This document shows, piece after piece, positions 17,563 to 26,272 of a DNA stretch of 53,404 nucleotides. The stretch is from Actinomycetes bacterium (GTDB lineage Bacteria > Actinomycetota > Acidimicrobiia > Acidimicrobiales > Palsa-688): contig JAJYMB010000017.1 in assembly GCA_021787365.1 (NCBI GenBank), positions 1-53,404 on the forward strand, in the 5' to 3' direction. A program made the position numbers and the translations under genes. The notes beneath the pieces were generated by a model. The model was not told where the DNA came from and did not search any database. It saw only the letters and a program-made list of their open reading frames with translations. How positions within the stretch are numbered: position 1 is the stretch's first letter; every line of letters begins with the position of its first letter.

Positions 17563-18040
17563 GGGGACGATTGTTGCGGGGACGAACGTTAGTGCGGGGG
17601 TGAGACGGCGTGGGCACAGCGTTCAACAAGCCGCCCACCAGAGACGGGGTAGAGCCGCCGGCTCACGCGACAGCGGCTTCGGGCGTACCTCACAGGGGTA
17701 CTGAGCTCCCCTCGGGCTCGAGCCCACCCGGTCGGCCGGACGGTCCCGACGGGGAAGGCCACCACCCGGTTCAGGACGGCCCACCAGCGGCCAACCTGGC
17801 ATGTGGGCGCGCCGTACCGGTCCTGCCGGCCCGTCGCCCACCAACGAGCAACGTCACAACACCATCGAAAGGCCTCGATGCCGAGGAGACAACCGCCCTT
17901 GGCTCCCCCGTCGAACTGCGTGGCATCTTCGGCACGTCACTCGCGGTATGTGACCATTACGCGCTACCAGGCTCCTTGTCCTCACACCCGAGGGCACCGG
18001 AGGCCGCTCGAGTTCGTTCTTTCATCATAGGCTAACTCAG
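17563..18040. other. Intergenic region between infC and the DUF1844 gene
   Basis: The divergent gap holds both promoters. On the plus strand TAGGCT at 18028-18033 lies 7 nt before the GTG start at 18041, a leaderless-type arrangement, though no -35 box is clear. The same TAGGCT hexamer appears in the candidate promoter of the dksA-like gene. No infC -10/-35 pair could be assigned, and I see no further gene. Confidence 0.4.
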
Positions 18041-18544
18041 GTGAGCACGCTTTGGACACCGAGCGGCGAGCACCCCGTACCGAGGGAGCCTGCCGGGGCG
18101 GGGGCGGGGGCAGCTGCCTCCCGCTCGTCGGGCAACGGCGGGCGGGACGAAGGACAGCCCAGCCAGCGCGCGACGGCCGGAGCACCCGGCACCGCCGAAG
18201 CCGCCCCTGAAGATGTGCGGGCGGCCGAAGCCGAGATGGAGGCCGTGCGCGAGGAACTCTTGCGCGCCCCCGCAGAGGTGGTCGTCGCCAACCACGCTAT
18301 GGGGCTCTGGGAGCTGGCTGCGCTCCACTTGTCGAGCCAGCCCCCTCAGCTGCCGCAGGCGCAGCTCGCCATCGACGCCATGTCGGCCCTCGTAGAGGGG
18401 CTGCGCGGCCGGCTGGGCGAGGCGGAAGGCTCGCTCTCGGACGGCTTGGCGCAGATCAGGATGGCCTTTGTCCAGATTGCCAACGCCTCGCGGGGTACCC
18501 AAGGTTCATCCTCCCCTCCCGGGAGCGGCCCGACGCCGGGCTAG
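18041..18544 (+). CDS. DUF1844 domain protein
   Basis: Small cytosolic protein of unknown function, 167 residues. The N-terminal 60 residues are Gly/Ala/Pro-rich and probably disordered. The DUF1844 core (about 85-150) is helical: LWELAALHLSSQPPQLPQAQ, an IDAMSALVEGL helix and LAQIRMAFVQIAN. Actinobacteria commonly carry such a gene next to infC, as here. The GTG start directly follows a possible -10 box, so the mRNA may be leaderless. No function is proposed. Confidence 0.85.
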   Translation: MSTLWTPSGEHPVPREPAGAGAGAAASRSSGNGGRDEGQPSQRATAGAPGTAEAAPEDVRAAEAEMEAVREELLRAPAEVVVANHAMGLWELAALHLSSQPPQLPQAQLAIDAMSALVEGLRGRLGEAEGSLSDGLAQIRMAFVQIANASRGTQGSSSPPGSGPTPG

Positions 18545-18566
18545 CCCGGCGCTCACGAACGGCGGC

Positions 18567-19043
18567 TCAGGCCAGGGGGGCGTCGGCCAGGGCCCGAGCT
18601 TCGGCTACAGCCAGCGCGGCGCTGGCGCCACCGTTCACCCTTCTCACCATGTCCGCGATCGTGTAGGAGTCGAGGTGCGCCCTCATGTGCTCGCCGACTT
18701 CAGCCCAAACGGAGAGCAGCACGCACTGGCCTTCGTGGTCACAGGAGCCTCCAGCGTGCGGCTCGCCGAAATCTCCCACCACTATCGGCCCGTCCACGGC
18801 GGAGACGATCTGGCCGAGCGTCAGCTTCTCCGGCGCGCGGGCCAGGACGTACCCTCCCCCGACCCCCCGCTTGGAGCGCACGAGCCCCGCCCCCTTCAAG
18901 GCGAGGAGTATCTGCTCCAGGTAAGGCTGAGGGAGGCCGGTCCGCAGTGCGATGTCCCGGACCGAAGTCGGGGTATCGCCGCCGTGCAAGGCCAAAGACA
19001 AAAGCGCTCGGCACGCGTAATCACCGCGCGTCGAGACTCTCAC
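18567..19043 (-). CDS. Rrf2-family transcriptional regulator
   Basis: Dimeric winged-helix regulator, 158 residues. MRVSTRGDYACRALLSLAL, the recognition helix region GLPQPYLEQILLALKGAGLV and the wing SKRGVGGGYVLAR match Rrf2/IscR. Only two cysteines occupy the Fe-S loop (C101 and C107, a C-x5-C pair); the third cysteine of IscR or NsrR is absent. An iron-sulfur or redox ligand is therefore possible but unproven. The GTG start overlaps the end of rluD by 23 bp, so it may be cotranscribed with the lspA-rluD end of the division block. No isc/suf genes are nearby. Confidence 0.9.
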   Translation of the reverse strand: MRVSTRGDYACRALLSLALHGGDTPTSVRDIALRTGLPQPYLEQILLALKGAGLVRSKRGVGGGYVLARAPEKLTLGQIVSAVDGPIVVGDFGEPHAGGSCDHEGQCVLLSVWAEVGEHMRAHLDSYTIADMVRRVNGGASAALAVAEARALADAPLA

Positions 19044-19998
19044 GGTCCCATGGTACTAGGCAGTGCCCGAGTCCCAGGACCGAGAGCGCCTGGGCCAGCT
19101 CGGGCGGGAGCGGCGAGGTCCACTTCATGGCCTCGCCCGTGACCGGGTGCACGAAGCCGAGCTCGGCCGCGTGCAGGAAGGGCCGGTCGAGCGCTGGCAC
19201 GAGCTTGCGGGCGAGCGAGACTTGGGCGGCGCTCGCGTAGCGGTCGTCAGCCAGCACCGGGTGCCCGATCGCTGCCAGATGAGCCCGCACCTGGTGGGTG
19301 CGCCCGGTCTCCAAGCGGCAGGTGAGAAAGGTGGCGGGGAGAGGCGACACGGTGCGTCCGAGCACGCGGTAAAGCGTGCGCGCGGGGCGGCCTCCTTCCA
19401 CGACGGCCACCTTTCTGCGCTCCCGGGGAGAACGCCCGAGCGGAGCCTCGATCACGCCCTCGTCGGCGGGGAGCTCACCGTAAACAACGGCTAGGTACCT
19501 GCGCAAGGTGGCGTGGGCGGCCATCTGGCGGGCTAGGCCCTCTCGTGCCGCGGGCGTGCGTGCCACGACGAGCAACCCCGAGGTCCCCTTGTCCAGCCGG
19601 TGCACGATGCCCGGGCGGAGGCTGTCAGGACCGGCGTCCGCCATGTCGGGGAAGCGGGCTACCAGCTGCTGGACGAGCGTCCCGCCCGGGTTTCCGGCGC
19701 CAGGGTGCACCACCAGGCCGGCGGGCTTGTCCACGACCACGAGGTCCGCGTCGGCGAACACGACCCGAGCCTCGATGGCGGCGGCCGGCGCCGACCGGTC
19801 CTCGCCAAGCCGTTCGCGGCCGTCAGGGATGTGGACGACGAGCGGGTCACCGAGCCGCAGGCGCCGGCTCCCGGAGGTGACGACCTCTCCCCCGAGCCGC
19901 ACCATCCCCGCGGCCACCAGGCGGGAAGCCTCCGCCCGGCTGAGGCCCGTCAGCAACGCCAGCGCTCGGTCGAGCCGCTCCCCGTCGAGTGAGGACAT
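19021..19998 (-). CDS. rluD: RluD-family 23S rRNA pseudouridine synthase
   Basis: Isomerises uridines in 23S rRNA (RluA/RluD family). The protein of 325 residues has an S4-like RNA-binding N-terminus (GERLDRALALLTGLSRAEASRL). The catalytic domain holds the active-site motif HRLDKGTSGLLVVAR, and the C-terminal part has RLETGRTHQVRAHL and FLHAAELGFVHPVTGE. The ATG at 19998 is likely; a GTG at 20007 is an alternative. It directly follows lspA, the order seen in other actinobacteria. Exact target uridines cannot be read from sequence. Confidence 0.92.
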   Translation of the reverse strand: MSSLDGERLDRALALLTGLSRAEASRLVAAGMVRLGGEVVTSGSRRLRLGDPLVVHIPDGRERLGEDRSAPAAAIEARVVFADADLVVVDKPAGLVVHPGAGNPGGTLVQQLVARFPDMADAGPDSLRPGIVHRLDKGTSGLLVVARTPAAREGLARQMAAHATLRRYLAVVYGELPADEGVIEAPLGRSPRERRKVAVVEGGRPARTLYRVLGRTVSPLPATFLTCRLETGRTHQVRAHLAAIGHPVLADDRYASAAQVSLARKLVPALDRPFLHAAELGFVHPVTGEAMKWTSPLPPELAQALSVLGLGHCLVPWDRESLDAR

Positions 19999-20030
19999 GG
20001 CCTCCACGCGGAGCAGACGTTCCTCGGCGC

Positions 20031-20642
20031 TCAGCTTCCCTGCCCCCGCTCGTGCAGATCGGCCAGGTCGGCGCCCTGGCCGCCCTCGCTTGCGCCGCCA
20101 GCGTCTTCCGTCCTGCTCTCCGCCCTGCTCGGCCGGTAGAAGAAGACGGCATTGACAGCCACGACCACCGCCCCGAGCGTTAGGCAGGCGTCGGCGACGT
20201 TGAACACCGGCCACCAGCTCACCAGCTGGATGAAGTCCACCACCGCACCGTGGTGGTGGCGGAACAACCTATCGGCGAGGTTCGAGAGGGCACCCCCGCT
20301 CAACAGGCCGAAACCGGTCACGTAGGCCCAGCCGGCGCCGCCTCGCGCCAAGCGCCCGGACTGCCACAGGACGAGAGCCACCAGCACGACCGCCAGCGCC
20401 TCGATGAGCGGGGTCACCCCACTGCCGAGGGAGAAGGCCGCCCCGCGGTTGAACGTGAGCACCAGGTTGACAGGGCCCACCACGTGACGCGGCCCGCTTG
20501 CCAGGGCCTGTTCCGCCCAGGACTTGGTGCCCTGGTCGGCCGCCACCACCGCTGCCGCGACCGCGAGCAGGACCAACCCTCTGGCGTGTCTTGCCCGGGC
20601 TGAAGCCCGCCTCCCGGCGGGCTGGCCCGGAGGGGTCGTCAC
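20031..20642 (-). CDS. lspA: Lipoprotein signal peptidase
   Basis: Membrane aspartyl protease that removes signal peptides from diacylated prolipoproteins, such as the sugar-binding lipoprotein at 51790-53229. The protein has 203 residues and four hydrophobic segments. Catalytic aspartates are in GGALSNLADRLF and FNVADACLTLG, and the conserved ADQGTKSWA and FNRGAAFS motifs are present. The GTG start at 20642 overlaps the dksA-like stop by 4 bp. The C-terminal 35 residues are an extra hydrophilic Gly/Glu-rich tail. Confidence 0.94.
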   Translation of the reverse strand: MTTPPGQPAGRRASARARHARGLVLLAVAAAVVAADQGTKSWAEQALASGPRHVVGPVNLVLTFNRGAAFSLGSGVTPLIEALAVVLVALVLWQSGRLARGGAGWAYVTGFGLLSGGALSNLADRLFRHHHGAVVDFIQLVSWWPVFNVADACLTLGAVVVAVNAVFFYRPSRAESRTEDAGGASEGGQGADLADLHERGQGS

Positions 20643-21646
20643 TGGCGGCGAGCCGTCAGCCCCCCGCTCTTGCACGAGACGCAGAGCCTGGCGTGAGGAA
20701 GAGCCTCCAACCTGGCCCTCGGGATCTCCGACCCGCAGCTCTCGCACCGCCCGTAAGTGCCGGCGGCGATCTTCGCCAGGGCGGCGTCGATCTCTTCGAT
20801 CGCCGCCTGTGCCTGTGCTGAGAGGTGCAGGTCAAGCTCCCGGTCCACGTTGGCCGTGCCTCCCTCTCCGCCCTCCTCGTCGAATTGCACGTCCCCAGGT
20901 TCGTGCTCGAGGGCCAGCGCCTCGGCTTGGGCCCGCAACTCCTCCGCTTGGTGGAGGTAGTTGTCACGCTCGGCTCGAAGGAGCTCGACCTGGTGCTCGA
21001 GGAAGAGGTCGGGGGCCAACTCGGGGGCGGTGTCCTGCCGGTCCTCGGCCGCCTCTGCCGGCGGCTGGGCAGGCACCTGGGCGGCACCGTGTGACCCCCC
21101 TCCCTCAGGAGAGGCCTTCTTGGCGCCAGACGACTTGCCCAGCTGGCGCCTGGTGCTGACGGCCCCGTGCGTACCGGCTTTCGCATCGCCGGCCTCGTGG
21201 GCCTTGGCTCTCGCATCGCCGGCCTCGTGGGCCTTGGCTCTCGCATCGCCGGCCTCGTGGGCCTTGGCTCTCGCATCGCCGGCCTCGTGGGCCTTGGCCT
21301 TCGCATCACCATTCCCCTGCGTCCCGGCCTTTGCCTCGCCGGCACCATGCGCAGCCGGCCTGGCGCGTTGGACTGCGCCGGCGTGCCCCGGGGCCCTCCC
21401 TTTGGGTGCCGGCGCCGCCGGCGCGGCCTCCCGGGCCAAGTGAGCCGGCGCGGCCTCCCGGGCCGAGTGAGCCCGTTTCTTGGTGTCCTCGTGGGCGGAC
21501 GCGGCCCTGGTGGCCGTACCCGCGCCCGGTGCGAGAGCGCCCTTACGGGCCGCCCCGTTGGACTGCTCTTGTGATTTCCCGTCTTGTGTCGCAGCGCCCG
21601 CATCGGCGAGCGCAGCCTTGTCAGCAACTTGCTTGGCCTTAGGCAT
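20639..21646 (-). CDS. DksA/TraR-type zinc-finger protein with long repeat-rich N-terminus
   Basis: A protein of 335 residues. Only the last 110 or so match the DksA/TraR family: a coiled-coil region and a C4 zinc finger with CESCGSEIP and LCVSC. DksA-like proteins bind RNA polymerase through its secondary channel. The first 190 residues are Ala/Lys/Gly-rich and disordered, with four near-identical 10-residue repeats (AKAHEAGDAR) encoded by a 30-bp tandem array. Its start has GGAGGGTGAT upstream. Position between divIVA and lspA matches Streptomyces, except that ileS, which lies there in Streptomyces as I recall, is missing. Confidence 0.82.
   Translation of the reverse strand: MPKAKQVADKAALADAGAATQDGKSQEQSNGAARKGALAPGAGTATRAASAHEDTKKRAHSAREAAPAHLAREAAPAAPAPKGRAPGHAGAVQRARPAAHGAGEAKAGTQGNGDAKAKAHEAGDARAKAHEAGDARAKAHEAGDARAKAHEAGDAKAGTHGAVSTRRQLGKSSGAKKASPEGGGSHGAAQVPAQPPAEAAEDRQDTAPELAPDLFLEHQVELLRAERDNYLHQAEELRAQAEALALEHEPGDVQFDEEGGEGGTANVDRELDLHLSAQAQAAIEEIDAALAKIAAGTYGRCESCGSEIPRARLEALPHARLCVSCKSGGLTARRQ
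21181..21300 (-). repeat. 30-bp in-frame tandem repeat in the dksA-like gene
   Basis: Four consecutive 30-bp units start at 21181, 21211, 21241 and 21271; the first three are identical and the fourth differs only at its last positions. A degenerate unit follows at 21301-21330. The period is ten codons, so gain or loss of units keeps the frame. Confidence 0.95.
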
Positions 21647-21676
21647 CGTGAGACATCACCCTCCGCGGAGCCGCGC

Positions 21677-21703
21677 AGCCTACCATGGTGGACCTAGCAA
21701 CAA
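21677..21703 (-). promoter_or_regulatory. Candidate promoter of the dksA-like gene
   Basis: Minus-strand TTGTTG (21698-21703) and TAGGCT (21677-21682) are separated by 15 bp, a short spacer, about 30 bp before the start codon. A good ribosome site follows. The assignment is moderate because the spacer is short. Confidence 0.35.
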
Positions 21704-21781
21704 CAGCGCGTCCGGCGACATTCCCGCCCGCCCCGCACTACGGCTGCCGGCGGGCCCAGCCAGGGCCGCTGTGCCCGCGAA

Positions 21782-21903
21782 CGCGCGAAAAACCGACCGA
21801 TGTGCGCCGGTGGAGGCCACATCTGTCAGGAACCTGCGCGTTTTCGTACCAAAAACCTATGGATGTCCGGCTAACGACTTCACGTCCACCGGTTTTTCGC
21901 GCG
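21782..21903. repeat. 14-bp perfect inverted repeat with nested repeats
   Basis: CGCGCGAAAAACCG (21782-21795) is repeated in exact inverse at 21890-21903. An 8-bp inverted pair CCGGTGGA/TCCACCGG (21807-21814, 21885-21892) overlaps it, and a GATGTG/CACATC pair lies inside. The motif AAAAACC-N4-GATGT-N-CG also occurs twice in direct orientation (near 21788 and 21851). It fills most of the divIVA to dksA-like gap. Its function is unknown: RNA structure, terminator or protein site. Confidence 0.7.
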
Positions 21904-21922
21904 GCCCTCGCCGCGACGGGGA

Positions 21923-22858
21923 TCAGTTGCGGCGGCGGAAGCGGCCTAGGCCGCGCTCCTCGCTCAGGTCCTTCCCCTGAAAGAACGTGTCCAAGGCCCG
22001 CTCATCGAAGGCAAGCGTGGCCGGTTGGGTGTCCTCCCCGGCCTCTCCACCGGGGCTAGGGGAGCGCCCTTCCAGGTTGTCCAGGAACCGTGGGTCCCAC
22101 TCGCCACCGAGGTTCTCGCCCTGGCCCCCTGCCTGCTCGCCTGCTCGAGGCCCGGCCGCACCCGTCCTGGCCTCATCGGACGCGCTGGCGTGCGCTGGTG
22201 CCTCGGGACCGGGCACCTCCGAGGCCTCACTGCCCGGGCCAGTGGCACCGTCGCGCTCGTCGCCGCGTACCTCGGGGGGCTGCTCACCTGGCAACGCCAC
22301 AGGCGGCTTCGGCAGAAGCGCCAGTTCAGCCGGCTCCTCCCCGACGAGGCCCGCTTGCTCGATCACCGTGGTCGCCTCGCGCAAGGCGGCCAAGAGGTGG
22401 CCCCGGTTGACATCCACCCAGCCCCGCAAGACCTCAGCCTCACGCTGGGCGGTACGCAGTGCCTCCTCGGCCCTTTCCAGGTTGGACCGGGCCTCCACGA
22501 CCTTCGTGTCGAAAGCACGCCGGCCTCGCTCTTCGGCTTCGGCCACGATCGCCTGGCCCTGGGCCCGCGCTTCGGCAACGAGCCGCTCCGCCTCCTCCCG
22601 GGCCTCACGCACAGCCTGGTCGGCAGTGCGCTGCGCCATGAACAGGACGCGCTTCAATGTCTCGTCGTTGGCCGAACTGTCTTCCACCGCCTGCTCGGCG
22701 CGCTGGGCCCGGGCTTCGGCACGTTGGAGGCGTTGCTGCAGCTCCTCGGCAGCTACCGCGGCCTGCTCCAAGAACTCGTCAACGTCCTCGGGGTGGTAGC
22801 CGCCGCGCATTTTTTCACGAAACTGCACGTCACGGAACGTCTTCGGGATCAGTTCCAT
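21923..22858 (-). CDS. divIVA: DivIVA/Wag31-type polar growth protein
   Basis: Curvature-sensing coiled-coil protein that directs polar wall synthesis or septum placement in actinobacteria. The 311-residue protein begins MELIPKTFRDVQFREKMRGGYHPEDVDEFLE, the lipid-binding N-terminal domain. A long coiled coil (about 30-165) and a disordered Pro/Glu/Gly-rich C-terminal half follow. It sits after yggT at the end of the division block, as in Streptomyces and Mycobacterium. Confidence 0.93.
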   Translation of the reverse strand: MELIPKTFRDVQFREKMRGGYHPEDVDEFLEQAAVAAEELQQRLQRAEARAQRAEQAVEDSSANDETLKRVLFMAQRTADQAVREAREEAERLVAEARAQGQAIVAEAEERGRRAFDTKVVEARSNLERAEEALRTAQREAEVLRGWVDVNRGHLLAALREATTVIEQAGLVGEEPAELALLPKPPVALPGEQPPEVRGDERDGATGPGSEASEVPGPEAPAHASASDEARTGAAGPRAGEQAGGQGENLGGEWDPRFLDNLEGRSPSPGGEAGEDTQPATLAFDERALDTFFQGKDLSEERGLGRFRRRN

Positions 22859-22934
22859 GCGCGAATGCTAACACTCCTCACGCCGAGCACCCGGCATTCC
22901 AGCACTCAGCCGTGAAGTTGGGTGGCCGCGGCGG

Positions 22935-23204
22935 TCAGATGACGACCAGCGAGAGGAGATAAGACGTGACCACGTACACGACGAGGAACGCGATCAGGAA
23001 CGAGAGGTCGAAGATGCCCACCGGAGGGATGATCTTCCGAAAAGGTGCGATCACAGGCTCGGTCACGACCGTCAGCCAGTGGCGGGCCCTGCTCGCCATC
23101 GAGCCGGGCTCGATCGGGAACCACGACAGGACGGCGCGCAGGAGCATCAGGAGCAGGTAGATCATCCCCAGCGTGTAAAGGGGATGGGTGGCCCACGTCC
23201 TCAT
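22935..23204 (-). CDS. YggT-family membrane protein
   Basis: A protein of 89 residues with two transmembrane segments (about 9-27 and 65-87) and the family motif FRKIIPPVGIFDLSFLIAFLVV. It is located between sepF and divIVA in the usual actinobacterial order. The molecular role is unclear; context suggests cell-envelope or division support. Confidence 0.9.
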   Translation of the reverse strand: MRTWATHPLYTLGMIYLLLMLLRAVLSWFPIEPGSMASRARHWLTVVTEPVIAPFRKIIPPVGIFDLSFLIAFLVVYVVTSYLLSLVVI

Positions 23205-23207
23205 GGC

Positions 23208-23753
23208 TCAGCGGTAGCCGCGTTCCTGGAGGCGCCTCTTTTCCTCCGCCGAAACCTCCACGTTGGTCGGCGTCATCAAGAACACCTTGTCGGCCACCTT
23301 GCCCATGCTCCCTCCGAGGGCATAGGCGACACCGCTGCAGAAGTCGATCATGCGGTGCGCGAGCTCGCGGTAGGCGTTGCCGAGGTTGACTATGACCGGT
23401 TGGCCCGTGCGGAAGCGGTCTGCGATCTCTTGGGCGTCGGCGAACTCGGTAGGCGCCACCACATGCACCTTGGCAGCCAGGCCCTGCGACCCGGGTGACT
23501 GGCCCATCGCCGAGGGGGCCGGCGCAGCCAGGGGACGGATCGGCGTGGGTACCGGCCTCAAGTTGATGGTGGAGCCCTGCTCGCGAGGCAACGTCCTCAC
23601 CGCCGGCGAGACCTGCGGCGCAGGCTCTGCTACCTCCGGCGCCCTGCGCGGAGCAGAGGCCGCTACGACATCCTCGTAGGGCTCGTAATCCTCGTACTCT
23701 TCGGCGTCGGCCAAGCCGAGCCACATCAACATCTTCTTGCCCGTACCCGGCAT
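23208..23753 (-). CDS. sepF: Cell division protein SepF
   Basis: Membrane-associated FtsZ anchor; actinobacteria lacking FtsA rely on it. The 181-residue protein has an amphipathic N-terminus (MLMWLGLADAEEYEDY), a variable acidic linker and the conserved C-terminal dimer domain (FRTGQPVIVNLGNAYRELAHRMIDFCSGVAYALGG; VFLMTPTNVEVS). ATG at 23753 has GGAGG just upstream. It lies 20 bp after yggS and 3 bp before yggT. Confidence 0.96.
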   Translation of the reverse strand: MPGTGKKMLMWLGLADAEEYEDYEPYEDVVAASAPRRAPEVAEPAPQVSPAVRTLPREQGSTINLRPVPTPIRPLAAPAPSAMGQSPGSQGLAAKVHVVAPTEFADAQEIADRFRTGQPVIVNLGNAYRELAHRMIDFCSGVAYALGGSMGKVADKVFLMTPTNVEVSAEEKRRLQERGYR

Positions 23754-23773
23754 GGATCCTCCTTGTGACAAGC

Positions 23774-24454
23774 CTAGCCCGACTCTGGGGCCCAACGTGC
23801 GAGGGGTCGGGGGCCGAACAGCGCCCGGCCGATCCGAACCATGGTCGCGCCCTCGGCGACGGCGAGCTCAAAGTCTGCGCTCATCCCCATCGACAGTTCG
23901 GGAAGCCCGAGGCTCGAGGCGAGGCCGGCCACCGCCCGGAAGTGGTGGGCGACTTCGGCCGGCGGCACTCCGACCGGGCCGACCGTCATGAGGCCCCTCA
24001 CCGACAGCCCGGCCGCCCGCGCGCTGGACACGAGGCCCGGCACCTGTGCCGGCGCGACCCCCGGCCGGCGTTGCCCGCCCTCCGCCTTCACCTCTACCAG
24101 CACGCCTGCCCCTTTGCTCAGCCCGGCCAAGGCGACCGCTTCGGCTTCCCGGTCGAGCCCGTGCCAGAGGTGGACGTGGGGAGCGAGGCGTGCCAGCTTG
24201 TTGCGCTGCAGTTCGCCGAGGAAGTGCCAACGCAGCCCCGGAGGCGCCAAGGCCAGCTTGGAGAGCATCTCCTGGGCGTAGTTCTCCCCGATGTCGGCGA
24301 GGCCGGCGGCCGCCGCGGCGAACACGGCCTCCGGGCCGAAGCCCTTGGTCACGGCCACGACCGTGACGCGCGAACCCGGCCCGCCGGCGCGCTCGACCCG
24401 CTCACGCACTCTTGCCAAACGCTCGCCAACGAGGGAACTGTCCGGTCCGTTCAC
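23774..24454 (-). CDS. YggS/PLPBP pyridoxal-phosphate homeostasis protein
   Basis: PLP-binding TIM-barrel protein involved in vitamin B6 and amino-acid balance; no catalytic activity is established. The 226-residue protein has the PLP lysine in VTVVAVTKGFGPEAV and the family motifs GENYAQEM, WHFLGELQRNK and SMGMSADFELAVAEGATMVRIG. GTG at 24454 overlaps the pgeF stop by 4 bp. Conserved neighbour of sepF in Gram-positive bacteria. Confidence 0.94.
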   Translation of the reverse strand: MNGPDSSLVGERLARVRERVERAGGPGSRVTVVAVTKGFGPEAVFAAAAAGLADIGENYAQEMLSKLALAPPGLRWHFLGELQRNKLARLAPHVHLWHGLDREAEAVALAGLSKGAGVLVEVKAEGGQRRPGVAPAQVPGLVSSARAAGLSVRGLMTVGPVGVPPAEVAHHFRAVAGLASSLGLPELSMGMSADFELAVAEGATMVRIGRALFGPRPLARWAPESG

Positions 24455-25257
24455 CTCTCGGTCACCGCCTCTCGCCAGACCACGGTGGCCTGCCGGCCCG
24501 GATCGGCGCGCGCCCGCCAGGACCAATGCCAAGTAGAGCAGTGGGTGCATGTCTGGGACTCGGCCAGCAGCGCAACGCCGGCTCGCCCGAGGGCGGCACC
24601 GACCGCTGCCGGCAGGTCGAGCGCGGGCCGGCCGCTCGCCGCCGTCGCCCGGACAACCGGCCCGAACTGCCTCGCCAGGGTGTCTAGCTCGGGTGAGGAG
24701 AACTCGTAAGCGTGGGGCCAGATGCAGGGGCCGACGGCTGCGAAGAGACGGCCGGCCCCGAGGCGCTCCATGGCCTCTGCGGCCGCCTCCACCACTCCGG
24801 CGAGCAGGCCCCTCCAACCGGCGTGGACGACGCCGATGACCCCCTCCTCGGAAGAGAGCGCCACCGGGGCACAGTCTGCAGTCAGCACAGCCAGGCCCGC
24901 CCCGGGACAAGAGGTCACCGATGCGTCGGCCAGAGCGCCACAGCAGGCGCCGGGCTCCTCCACCACGACGACCCGGCAACCATGCACCTGGCGCAGCCAG
25001 GTCCATGGGACCGGAGCGAGCCGCTCTCGCGCCGCGCCGGCCGCACCCGGAGCCGAGAAGTCGCCTGCCAGGCGGCTCCCGGAACGCACGAGCGCGCCTC
25101 CGGGGAGGCGGGCTGACCAAGTGAAGGGAGGGGCCGGGTAGCCACTGCCCCCTACGTCCGGCGCGGTGCGGAAGCTATTTGAGGAACGGAGGGACGTCGA
25201 AGTCGTCCTCGTCCCCGAGGCCGAGGCCCGCGGCCGCCATCTCCGCCGGGCCGTCAA
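24451..25257 (-). CDS. pgeF: PgeF/YlmD-type (laccase-domain) protein
   Basis: Family now linked to removal of miscoupled peptidoglycan precursors, formerly called polyphenol oxidase or laccase domain. Zinc ligands and active-site motifs are in [23 protein letters not shown] and [15 protein letters not shown], with [11 protein letters not shown] later. The start is unclear: the only conventional initiator before the conserved SARLPGG segment is a TTG at 25257, 83 bp inside ftsZ. A GTG codon just after SARLPGGAL would trim the N-terminus. It sits between ftsZ and yggS, its usual place. Confidence 0.88.
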   Translation of the reverse strand: MTARRRWRPRASASGTRTTSTSLRSSNSFRTAPDVGGSGYPAPPFTWSARLPGGALVRSGSRLAGDFSAPGAAGAARERLAPVPWTWLRQVHGCRVVVVEEPGACCGALADASVTSCPGAGLAVLTADCAPVALSSEEGVIGVVHAGWRGLLAGVVEAAAEAMERLGAGRLFAAVGPCIWPHAYEFSSPELDTLARQFGPVVRATAASGRPALDLPAAVGAALGRAGVALLAESQTCTHCSTWHWSWRARADPGRQATVVWREAVTER

Positions 25258-26272
25258 CCAGGCCGAGCGAACGACGCTGGGGTGCCTCGCGGTCGCCCCC
25301 CTCCGCCTGCTCCGGGGCCCCGTCCCAGCGGTCGAAGCCGGCGGCTATCACGGTCACCCGTACCTCGTCGCCCATACCTTCGTCGATCACCTGGCCGAAG
25401 ATGATGTTGGCATCGGGGTGGGCGGCCCCGTGGATGATCTCGGCCGCCTCGTTCACCTCGAACAGCCCGAGGTCTGGCCCGCCGGCGATGTTGAGCAGGA
25501 TCCCCCGCGCACCCTCGATCGAGGCCTCGAGGAGCGGAGAAGTGACCGCCATGTTGGCAGCGGTCGCGGCACGTCCGTCCCCCGAGGCGGTCCCGATGCC
25601 CATGATCGCGGTGCCAGCGTTGGTCATCACCGTCTTTACGTCGGCAAAGTCGGTGTTGATGAGGCCCGGGGTGGTGATCAGGTCGGTGATCCCCTGCACC
25701 CCGTGGAGCAGTACCTCGTCGGCCATCTTGAAAGCTGCGACCATCGTCGTTTTGTTGCTGGCTACGGCGAGGAGCCGGTCGTTCGGGATCACGATGAGCG
25801 TGTCCACCTTCTCCTTCAGGTGCTGGATGCCTTGCTCGGCCTGGAGGGCGCGACGGCGCCCCTCGAAAGAAAATGGGCGCGTCACCACACCGATCGTCAG
25901 CGCGCCGGCCTCCTTGGCGATCTCGGCGATCACCGGTGCACCCCCGGTCCCGGTGCCTCCTCCTTTCCCAGCGGTGATGAAGACCATGTCGGCGCCCTTG
26001 AGCACCTCTTCTATCTCTTCCCGGTGCTCCTCGGCCGCCAGCCGGCCCACCTCGGGGTCGCTGCCGGCGCCGAGGCCGCGGGTCAACTGGCGACCTATGT
26101 CAAGCTTCACATCGGCGTCGCTCATGAGGAGGGCCTGGGCATCGGTGTTGACCCCGATGAACTCGACGCCCTTCAGCCCAGCATCGATCATCCGGTTGAC
26201 CGCGTTGACGCCGCCGCCACCTATCCCGACGACTTTGATGACGGCTATGTAGTTCTGCGCTGGAGCGGCCAT
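25175..26272 (-). CDS. ftsZ: Cell division GTPase FtsZ
   Basis: Tubulin-like GTPase forming the Z ring. The 365-residue protein has the nucleotide motifs [13 protein letters not shown], the tubulin signature [24 protein letters not shown] and the T7-loop residues NTDFADVK. A short linker leads to the conserved C-terminal peptide DVPPFLK that binds SepF and other partners. ATG at 26272. The 163-bp upstream gap contains three inverted repeats and probably a separate promoter. Confidence 0.99.
   Translation of the reverse strand: MAAPAQNYIAVIKVVGIGGGGVNAVNRMIDAGLKGVEFIGVNTDAQALLMSDADVKLDIGRQLTRGLGAGSDPEVGRLAAEEHREEIEEVLKGADMVFITAGKGGGTGTGGAPVIAEIAKEAGALTIGVVTRPFSFEGRRRALQAEQGIQHLKEKVDTLIVIPNDRLLAVASNKTTMVAAFKMADEVLLHGVQGITDLITTPGLINTDFADVKTVMTNAGTAIMGIGTASGDGRAATAANMAVTSPLLEASIEGARGILLNIAGGPDLGLFEVNEAAEIIHGAAHPDANIIFGQVIDEGMGDEVRVTVIAAGFDRWDGAPEQAEGGDREAPQRRSLGLVDGPAEMAAAGLGLGDEDDFDVPPFLK

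Noticed and set aside
21782..21903. Integron attC site
   Set aside because: The inverted repeat ends do not carry the RYYYAAC and GTTRRRY core sites, and there is no integrase or cassette.
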